This document shows positions 56,743 to 64,000 of a DNA stretch of 64,000 nt, one piece after another. The stretch covers positions 124,001-188,000 of the forward strand of contig CAJQUW010007891.1 of the NCBI GenBank assembly GCA_907163375.1, in the 5' to 3' direction. Under the pieces are notes generated by a model. It did not search any database, had not been told where the DNA came from, and saw only the letters and a list, made by a program, of their open reading frames with translations. Both the position numbers and the translations under genes were made by a program. Position 1 is the first letter of the stretch. Every line of letters begins with the position of its first letter. Origin of the DNA: Prostheceraeus crozeri (lineage: Eukaryota > Platyhelminthes > Polycladida > Euryleptidae).

Positions 56743-58251
56743 TTACATGTACATTATTAGAAGTGAAAGAGATGTTCTCAAAATGAATAAAGAAAAAATA
56801 CGAATTTCCATCAAGTAATTTGTTACAAAAATTATCACATTCCAACCTGTACGTCCTCCATGTTCACTGCTACAGAATGAAATGATGAAGTACTGTGCTG
56901 CTCGTGAACAGTCAGCATTTGTCACTGTTGCGACGGCATCATCAATCAGTCCTTCCAAATACACCATGCGTTGCTCACCAACACCTGGCCCCTCAACATT
57001 TGGGATTCCGATCAAACTTTTCACTTGAGACTTTATTTTCGTCCAGATGCTCTCAACGGGATTCAACATTGGGCTGTATGGTGCCAGTCGAAGTAGATCT
57101 GCCTGAGAATGAAGGAATAGCTCCGTCAAGGACCTATGACATGGGGCGTTATCACACACAACCACGAGATCCTCTAGAGAGTTTCCCCTTTGTACCCACA
57201 GGTTCAGGGCTTCCTCCATCAATTCCTTGGCCGCCATTGAAGTAAAGCTGCCACGTCGTTTGGTAATGTGCAGCATCCTTGCTGAAGTGATAGCTCCAAT
57301 AAGATGAACGTTCGGTCCTAAAAATGAAAAGAATAGGAAAATCAATGAGAAATTTAGTCATAGATCATCAAGAATACAGTAAATAAAAGGCAAGTTTTTT
57401 ACTCAAGAATGAAAATCCTTCTACAAAATACTTCTAAGTACAGGATATGTAAATTGGGCATAACTTGCGACTCGGCAAAGAAAACAATAAAGGTAATTGT
57501 AAACTATTGTCCCTCTTCAAATTACATGTACATGTAAAAAATTGATACTTGATAGCATGAGTGCAACTTACCTCGTGAAGTTGGCCTGGTAGCCACTGCA
57601 CGTGCGCCTTGCCGGGAACGTCCACAATTTCGCCGACAAAAGAGGTTGAAATTCGTTTCATCGATCCATAATATTTGCCGACCATGTCGTATGTAGGAGT
57701 TGATCCGGATAACATACTCTTTCCTAAGTTGTTTGTTTGAATCAGAGTTCATAGTCACCGGTTCCCAATGCATCAACTTCACCGTGAACATTCTGTTGCA
57801 GAGGTAGTTCGACACTGATGTTGTAGATATAGTGATGTGGAAGCTTGTAAAAATCTTGGCTTTCAGTTTAACCAAGGTTATGGAGCTATCCTGCTCGATC
57901 CACTGTAGCACTTGCTCTGTTTGATCTTCAGTCAATATCCTAGGCTTGTTGCCACCTCTTTTTGTTCCGCTTATTTCGCCCGGCCGTATCCAACTATAGG
58001 CAGTTTTGTAATTTGCTCCCAATGTTTCGGCGAGTCTTCCAATCCTCGCCGCGATTAGAGCACTCGACTACTAATTCCCGATCTCTTGATGAAGCCGCTT
58101 TGTACTTTCGTCTTTTGAATTCTTCTGTATCTTCTACATCTTCTCGACACAACGGACAAAAGCGTTCTTCAATGGCAAGAATTGGTGCAGCACATTCCGA
58201 ATGCAGTGGATGCAAGCAAGGATTCAGCCGCAAAACGACCTTCCTCAGCAT
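56743..58251 (-). CDS. RING-H2/HTH/DDE transposase of IS630-Tc1-mariner type, intron-bearing, broken by a LINE
   Basis: Exon 1 (58251-57572) first encodes half a RING-H2 finger: NPCLHPLHSEC, 11 residues, then CPLC. A short basic linker and a helix-turn-helix follow (RELVVECSNRGEDW, then AETLGANYKTAYSWIRPGE), then a winged region and LWIDETNFNLF with the first catalytic D. A donor GTAAGT at 57571-57566 and an acceptor TTTTTAG at 57318 join in frame across a 254-nt intron to exon 2 (57317-56743), which has VVVCDNAPCHRS and APYSPMLNPVESIW. Thus D...D...E is complete, with 32 residues between the last D and E. One extra base near 58032 separates the RING and HTH frames. The first RING cysteine pair was cut off by the LINE at 58252. 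The element's ends were not found. Confidence 0.75.
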
Positions 58252-58370
58252 TAAGTAAGTAAGTAAGTAAGCGTTTATTGAAAACAAAAACGACCCCCTA
58301 TTGAGAATCGGAGGAGGTCCAAAATACATTACAAAATTAGTCGTAAACTGATATAACAACGCGACAAAAA

Positions 58371-61070
58371 TCAACATGCAGCTTGTATTGTCTCATTATA
58401 CATCTTGGCACAAGAAAAAATAAAACCGTTCACTCTACGCTGTGTTCGAACACGGGGTAGTAACAATCTTTTGCTACGACATGAGTGTGGTGGAATCAGG
58501 GCTCTAAGAACATGGTCTTTACACGAAAGGATGTCATTGAACAATTTTAGAGACAATGATCGTCTACGAACATCATGATTCAAAATATCACATTTCTCAC
58601 AACTTTTCACATTTTCACCATGAATGATGCGGAAGGCTCGCTTGCAAATCAGTTTCAATTTATTATCAAAAATGCGACCTGGATTTATGAAAACTTGAGA
58701 AGCATAATCAATTAGCGACTGAAGGATGGCAAAAAAGATACAAACAAGCTGATCATGCGTTAAAACAGATTTCAATATACGCAAAATGTACAGTCTCTGA
58801 GACAGCTTCTTACCAATAAAGTCGACATGATCAATCCAATTTAGATTTTCATTGAAACAAAGTCCTAAGACTTTCAAAACTCTTACATTTTCGATGACTG
58901 AAATTGACGGCAAAGGGGAAGAACTGAAATTGATATTCATAATTTTTGTCTTAGATCGATTGATTAACATTTTGTGATCCTGACACCAGTTTTCAAAATT
59001 CTTGATTTCATCATTTATCAACTTAACATCGTGGAATTGTTCTTTGAAAATCGGTACAACAATAGTGATATCATCAGCATATTTACATATACGAACACTT
59101 GAATTTATCGCTCTATAGCTTGACACATAAACAGAGAATAAAATCGGTCCCAACACTGATCCCTGAGGGACCCCACTGGTGACAGATACAAATGAACTTT
59201 TTTGACGTCCCAACCTGACTCTCTGCCTGCGCTGACACAAATAATTGTTGATCCAGTTAACAAAATTGTCACAATCAGGTAAATTCATACCCAGTAGGGT
59301 AGACAAAAGAAGATGGTGAGGCAAGCAGTCAAAAGCACGAGACATATCGAAAGTAACGACACGTACAGCACCAACAGTGACATCATCAAGATATTTCAAA
59401 ATTGTTTCATGAATCACAATCAAGGCACAGACAGTGGAGGACTGAGGACGATAGGCATACTGACAGTCATCATAGCAGTTCAATAACGGCTTGCGATAGG
59501 TCTTGAGTATTACTTTTTCAAATATCTTTTCCATAATTGGCAGGAGGGATATGGGTCTCAGCTGATCCTTCTTAACAGGCTTTGATTTCGGTACAGGACA
59601 TACATCGGCAATTTTCCAGATGTCAGGCACAATACCAGTCTTAAAAGAAAGATTATACAGATAACACAATGGTTCAGCTATACAATCAGCCACTACTTTC
59701 AAGAAAATGGGATTGATATCATCACTACCACATGCCTTACTAGTTTTAAGTCGAATAAGAAGAGTGTGTACAGTTTCAACATCACAGATATTTTCATTTG
59801 TACTTGACAAGCTCAAAACAGGGAAAGCTTCTTTTTCAGCAAAAACACAAGAAAATGAATGATTAATAGATTCGGAGGCATTTTCACAGTCACCAAAAAT
59901 CGATACAATGCTGTTAACTGAATTATCATTGCTTTTGCCTCTCACATCATTTACAACTGACCAAAGACCTTTCACATTAGTACTCATGCGAGTAGCCCAC
60001 AATTTCTTCGACTTGTAAATCTCGATGTTAACTTTTTGTTTGTAGTGCATGTAAAGAGGGAAATCCTTCGATCTGTAAGCCGACCAGCGTTTGTTTATTA
60101 AATCGATTAAAACTGGTGTTATCCATGGCTTAGTGTTAGGAGTCAATCTTATAAATGATACAGGAATAACAGAAAAAGCATTACAAAAGTGCTGATAAAA
60201 AAGTTGAGTCGCTGTTTGTACACATGTATTAGAATACAATTCTTTCCAATCGATTGAAGACATTAAACATTTGAAAGCATCAACATATGACTTGCGCAAG
60301 TCGTAAACTTTGTGATAATGAGCTTTAGTGCCCTTTTGCATGACATTTCTCGAAATAATAACGATATCATGGGCATTTAAAGCTGTACCAAGAGATGGAG
60401 CGGTAGAGACACTAAAGTTGCTCTGTTCATAAGAGAGGCAGAAAAATTTATCCAAAGTAGCACTACCAAATGTTGGCAATTCTACAATGTTGGTCAAATC
60501 AAAATGAACACTCAAAAAAGAGAGGTCATATCTGTTGACATCACCACACACATAGACAGAAGCCTCAGGAACATCATCAAGCACTAGATCAAAACACTTT
60601 ATAACATAATCCTTGAAGTTATGAACAATTTCAGTTTTTAAACCTGGAGGTAAGTAAACGCAAAATAAGAAGGCGGGCTTGTTGTTGAAGTCATTGAACT
60701 TAATTAAATTGTTCTCAATACCACTGGGTTTTACAATGCCAATTGGAATATCAACCTCAATAGCACCAGATGACAAAGTCGAGTAAATAATCGTACCACC
60801 TCCACGACGACCGTCGGACAAGTTATCTTGGCGATCGTTACGAAAAGAAGAATATCCTTTCATTTGAATCACAATATTATCAACATCCGGAGTAAGCCAC
60901 GTTTCTGTAACACAAATAAATGTCGGTTTAATTGTTGAGACAAGAGCTCGAAGTTCGTCTAGCTTATAAAAGAGAGATTGAGAATTGCACAAAACTAGCC
61001 AGTTGTTCTTGGACACAGAGGTTGCAGTGGTCGTTTTTGACTTCGAAATTGGGAGTAAAAACGACTTCAA
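58371..61070 (-). CDS. LINE ORF2: endonuclease and reverse transcriptase
   Basis: The 899-residue frame opens with an APE-type endonuclease: CVTETWLTPDVD (catalytic E), RRGGGTIIY, YVCGDVNRYDLS (GDxN block) and AHDIVII (final D/H). The reverse transcriptase follows, with LRPISLLPIMEKIFEKV, AYRPQSSTV, VTFDMSRAFDCLPHHLL (first D), GVPQGSVLGPILF and CKYADDITIVV (catalytic YADD). The C-terminus has the RSLSLKLFNDIL and PPHSCRSKRLLLPR pattern of CR1-like elements and no RNase H. It overlaps the ORF1 stop by a few bases (TTTTTGAAG), a compact junction. It would nick target DNA and copy LINE RNA in place. All catalytic residues appear intact. The N-terminal start is uncertain because no ATG is present at the very start of the frame. 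Confidence 0.9.
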   Translation of the reverse strand: MKSFLLPISKSKTTTATSVSKNNWLVLCNSQSLFYKLDELRALVSTIKPTFICVTETWLTPDVDNIVIQMKGYSSFRNDRQDNLSDGRRGGGTIIYSTLSSGAIEVDIPIGIVKPSGIENNLIKFNDFNNKPAFLFCVYLPPGLKTEIVHNFKDYVIKCFDLVLDDVPEASVYVCGDVNRYDLSFLSVHFDLTNIVELPTFGSATLDKFFCLSYEQSNFSVSTAPSLGTALNAHDIVIISRNVMQKGTKAHYHKVYDLRKSYVDAFKCLMSSIDWKELYSNTCVQTATQLFYQHFCNAFSVIPVSFIRLTPNTKPWITPVLIDLINKRWSAYRSKDFPLYMHYKQKVNIEIYKSKKLWATRMSTNVKGLWSVVNDVRGKSNDNSVNSIVSIFGDCENASESINHSFSCVFAEKEAFPVLSLSSTNENICDVETVHTLLIRLKTSKACGSDDINPIFLKVVADCIAEPLCYLYNLSFKTGIVPDIWKIADVCPVPKSKPVKKDQLRPISLLPIMEKIFEKVILKTYRKPLLNCYDDCQYAYRPQSSTVCALIVIHETILKYLDDVTVGAVRVVTFDMSRAFDCLPHHLLLSTLLGMNLPDCDNFVNWINNYLCQRRQRVRLGRQKSSFVSVTSGVPQGSVLGPILFSVYVSSYRAINSSVRICKYADDITIVVPIFKEQFHDVKLINDEIKNFENWCQDHKMLINRSKTKIMNINFSSSPLPSISVIENVRVLKVLGLCFNENLNWIDHVDFIGKKLSQRLYILRILKSVLTHDQLVCIFFAILQSLIDYASQVFINPGRIFDNKLKLICKRAFRIIHGENVKSCEKCDILNHDVRRRSLSLKLFNDILSCKDHVLRALIPPHSCRSKRLLLPRVRTQRRVNGFIFSCAKMYNETIQAAC

Positions 61071-61821
61071 AAATTTCTCACGTTCCTGCGTTTCACAACC
61101 TGGTCACGATAGATCACAACGTCCTCTCCATTGGCCTTTCTCATTTTCAGCTCTTCCAAAACACCTTTCCAACATTCCTGCTGAAATGGCGTGCGGTCTG
61201 GATTAATATAAACTCCACGGAATCGAGATGTCTTCCTTAATTCCTTAGAGTTTCGAATGGCTGCATCACGTAAGTCAGTTGATCTGAATCGGACCCGCAA
61301 GAGACGCGGCCGTCCAACTCCTGACTTGCCCAATCGAGTGACTGAGCAGATGTCGTCCGACTCACATGAAAGTCCAACAGCTTTGAAGACGTCGGAGCAA
61401 ATAGATTCATCATGATCGTCATCTTCTTCGTCATCATTAACAGCAAAACCAGAGGTCGCATGTGGGTTTTCAGGTATTCCCGAAATAATCACATTCAAAC
61501 TCGAATTCGAAGCTTCGCTCGAGCTTCGACTTCACTCGAAACTTGGGATATCTGAAAATGAAGGTCCCTTTCATTCATCATTTGCTCAGACAAAGAGTCA
61601 TATTTGTCTTTAAGAAGCTTGTTTTCTTGTCTTAGCTCATCAATCGATAACAGAAGACTCGAAATAGTTGACTTCAATGCACCAACTTCACTCTTCAAGG
61701 ATGACTTAAAGTCCTCACGCACGTTTTCAATAAGGGCCCTTATGTCAGCGAGAGTGGTAGGAGTTGCACTTGAAGTAGCAGAGTTGGATCTGGTATTGCG
61801 TTTTGGAGTATTTTCAGGCAT
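61067..61821 (-). pseudogene. LINE ORF1: coiled-coil RNA-binding protein, one frameshift
   Basis: From ATG at 61819-61821 the frame encodes MPENTPKRNTRSNSATSSA, a coiled coil (SLKSEVGALKSTISSLL, then IDELRQENKLLKDKYDSL) and stops near 61495. In the next frame it continues as LNVIISGIPENP, an acidic stretch, VTRLGKSGVGRPRLLRVRF and RFRGVYINPDRTPFQQEC. That is the RRM-like half of LINE ORF1 proteins, which coat the LINE RNA. A single frameshift near 61497 separates the halves, so this copy may not make full-length ORF1p. Confidence 0.75.
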
Positions 61822-62464
61822 CCTCAACAAGACAAAAGAAGAATTTGTAAGATAGTCCTGATCAGGATTCGACCCTTGCTATTTAATCACTGAAGTAGCG
61901 GTAGTCACACACATACGGCACTGAGCTATTCCACAGACAAAGCACGGTCGAAGTCCAGATGAATCCAATCTCGAGAGAATTCACGGATGACCAGAAAATG
62001 AGGTCACGTGCACTGATATCGCAAAGTTCACCGCGCCAACCAAAGACAGAGGAATATCACTCACTTCCAACCAGAAACTCGCAAACACAAAAATCTGCTT
62101 GTAAGATCTTCCCTGATTCGTATGATGACAAATAGATTACACGAAGTGACGCACAATGCTTCGAGGATTCCACAGATATAAAAATATTCCACCAAGTTAA
62201 TAATGAAAGCAATTTAAATCATGTAAATGTGCAAAAGCGATATATGTTGTCGGAGCAACGTCAGCACGTCAGCTTGTCATGCAGTGGAGGTGTGACATGA
62301 GGCATTGACATGTGACAAATCGCGCAATTCTCAGACACTTGCATTTCTAAGACTGTGGACCATGTCAGTGATCTATGATTTATATAGTCTATGGCAAAGG
62401 TAATGAGATCAAGTTATGAATCATCAGAAATTCAATTCACTTGTCAAACCATGCAATGCCTCTC

Positions 62465-62594
62465 TGAGCGTCGTTCTGAAGATCAATTTCTGTTTTCTGA
62501 ACTACATGTTCCGTTTTCTGAAATACATTTATGTTCTCTGAAATACATTTAACGTTTTCTGAAATTTAAGTTGCCTTTCTGTAATACAACTGAT
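62465..62594. repeat. Minisatellite, left part (split by hAT)
   Basis: Tandem units of about 24-28 bp on TTTTCTGAAATACATTTA run up to the hAT insertion and resume after it (63841-64000). Confidence 0.75.
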
Positions 62595-63840
62595 CAGTAA
62601 AGAATCTACGGGGGTGCTTTGGGGGGGGGAATTCCCCCCCCCCGGCATCGCAACATGCCCTCCCGTAGGAAAATATCACATTTTGCCCATATGCTCTATA
62701 GCAAGAAATCTCCATTTCCTTGTCAATATTGTGACAAATTCATCATCTGTGAGTGAGCATGTGTTTTTCTGAATTTATCCATCGGATAATGCCATATGAG
62801 AGGGAATGGTGTGACAAACCCAAACATTTAAAAATAAGTACTTATTGCATGATAGGACAATCGCTGGTTGTCCTGCTGGTTGCATTAGATGCAGTACTAA
62901 ATGCTATATCATCATTGAGCCGCCATTTGCAGACTTTGACTGTATCTGCATCTAACATCGAATACTTCGTTCAGTCAACGAAAAATCATCTGTCTGACAT
63001 AGTTAATAATGATAATGCTTCATGGCGTGATCAAGCGCGGATTCTTTATGATAAAGCTTCAGAGGTTGTACACATTGAAGATGATGATACTAGTGAAGTA
63101 GCGCTAACCATCAAAAGACTACATAAAAAGTTTGTTGATACTTTAGATCAGAAGTTTAATAACAGTGCAAGCATTTTCATGCGAAGTGCGGCTGTATTAT
63201 CAACTTACAGAACATGTGCGGTTGCTGATGACTTTCAGACATCTGTAGAAAATATTGGGCGTCTTTTCCCACATGTTTTTGAGAATTTAGATCGACTAAG
63301 ATCTGAGGCCTTGAGCTTTCACTATTTTGCTCAAGAGAAATCCAAGGAATTACCGGATGGGAAGCCAATACATGACTTGCTCACTAGGGATCTGGGATAT
63401 CCTCTCCTGCGAGCCCTGAGCTGCTGCATTAAATGCACTCCATCTACCACTGCTAGTGTCGAGCGGTCATTTAGTGCCATGAATGGCATTCACACCAAAT
63501 TGCGGAACAAATTGTCCCCTGTGTCCCTTAATCATTTAATGATGGTTGCAATTGAGGGACCAAATGAACTGAGTGACGAAACAGTTACTGAGATCATGCG
63601 ATCATGGTCATCGCAGAAGTGTCGCAGAATAAAACTTTTTTGATTTGAATATACTTACATTTTTTGAACGCATCAGTTTTTATTTCACTTATATTCATAT
63701 ACATGTCTAAGCTGATCACTAGTTCAGTAGTGTCAGATCTCTATCTTAACCGTGTCTAGTCGGTAAAATATAGCAGATTTGCCTGCCCCCCTGCAGCTTG
63801 TAGGACCCCCCCGGATTTCATATCCTAGATTCAGCACTGC
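62595..63840 (+). mobile_element. hAT transposon, deletion derivative, perfect 8-bp target duplication
   Basis: The left end CAGTAAAGAATCTACGG and the right end (inverted) CAGTGCTGAATCTAGG are matched terminal repeats. CAACTGAT is duplicated exactly outside (62587-62594, 63841-63848). G/C runs lie just inside each end: nine G, AATT, ten C at 62621-62643, and runs of C near 63786-63813. At 1.25 kb it is much shorter than an autonomous hAT and keeps only the C-terminal transposase. It inserted into a minisatellite. Confidence 0.93.
62753..63643 (+). pseudogene. hAT transposase C-terminal part with dimerisation domain
   Basis: The 296-codon frame covers the helical region after the catalytic core. 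It ends in the hAT dimerisation domain: LSCCIKCTPSTTASVERSFS, NGIHTKLRNKLSPVSLNHLM, matching the family SxERxFS ... IKTxLRNxMxxxRLxxL pattern. It is of the type often annotated as THAP/52-kDa-repressor-like hAT proteins. The BED or THAP finger and the RNase H-like catalytic start are missing, so it cannot transpose by itself. The apparent start is only where the frame opens. The stop at 63641-63643 is probably the true one. Confidence 0.85.
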
Positions 63841-63848
63841 AACTGATA

Positions 63849-64000
63849 CTTTCTGAATTTCATTTGCTATTGATAAAATGCATTTCATATTTTCCAAAAT
63901 CCAACTGATATTTTACTATAATTTCTGAAATACATTTTATGAATCAAAAAATCATTTTGTGATATCTGAAATATAAATAACGTCATCTGATATATCTAGT
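63849..64000. repeat. Minisatellite, right part
   Basis: Continuation of the 62465-62594 array after the hAT element, with TTTCTGAAATACATTTTATG-like units, running off the window end. Confidence 0.7.

Larger units (their letters stand above)
58252..62110 (-). mobile_element. Nearly complete CR1-like LINE
   Basis: Read on the minus strand it has a 5' leader (to about 62110, boundary uncertain), ORF1 (61821-61067), ORF2 (61070-58371), a short 3' region with AATAAA and a tail of four TTAC units at 58252-58270. ORF2 is uninterrupted, suggesting a fairly recent insertion. ORF1 has one frameshift. It lies inside the RING coding sequence of the neighbouring transposase gene, so it is younger than that gene. 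No target duplication was identified. Confidence 0.82.

Noticed and set aside
60932-61240. Plus-strand frames over the LINE
   Set aside because: These are antisense shadows of ORF1 and ORF2, which carry the recognisable domains.

Overview
The window looks like AT-rich nuclear DNA of an invertebrate animal. It has GT-AG spliced genes with kilobase introns, a metazoan-type epoxide hydrolase, a C-type lectin exon, and many DNA transposons and LINEs. I see no prokaryotic operons, rRNA or CRISPR array. I cannot name the phylum from the sequence alone.

Host genes. The main gene is on the minus strand. It is a soluble alpha/beta-hydrolase-fold epoxide hydrolase related to EPHX3/EPHX4. I reconstructed it by hand from six exons at 38290-38379, 30475-30599, 20125-20237, 19897-20065, 18615-18781 and 12477-12742. 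All splice phases agree, giving 309 residues and a complete catalytic set. A second, similar first exon with the same splice phase lies 15.8 kb further upstream, at 54150-54233. Smaller host pieces are a C-type lectin 3' exon (3416-3674, plus), a signal-peptide exon (3905-4141, minus) and two unrecognised exon-like pieces (28233-28735, minus) inside an intron of the hydrolase.

Mobile DNA, left to right. A PIF/Harbinger element with its two convergent genes (1-3412) is split by a LINE fragment (1976-2845). A Tc1-like deletion derivative is at 7726-8860. A cluster of 18-bp palindromes flanks an unknown ORF (13363-14215). A LINE tail is at 14743-15216. A small terminal-inverted-repeat element occurs in six copies. 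One copy (15843-18286) is itself interrupted by a 1.8-kb IS630/Tc1-mariner-like element with roughly 500-bp arms (16388-18190), and the uninterrupted copy at 34936-35546 supplies the empty site. A 1.1-kb hAT-like element with a perfect 8-bp target duplication is at 22129-23248. About 1 kb of purine tract (24700-25740) precedes a palindromic piggyBac-like structure (25905-27788). A tRNA-derived SINE head is at 39761-39832. A 0.7-kb inverted duplication is at 51180-51882 and 53287-53998.

Right end. An IS630/Tc1-mariner-like transposase gene (56743-58251, minus) carries half a RING-H2 finger in front of its helix-turn-helix. It keeps an in-frame spliceosomal intron and has a 32-residue D-to-E spacing. 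A nearly complete CR1-like LINE (58252 to about 62110, minus) is inserted inside its RING. A hAT deletion derivative (62595-63840) sits in a minisatellite and is flanked by a perfect 8-bp duplication.

How it fits together: this is mostly one large, intron-rich host gene whose introns and 5' flank have collected layers of transposons. Several insertions can be ordered in time. The most unusual item is the RING-H2/helix-turn-helix/DDE protein.
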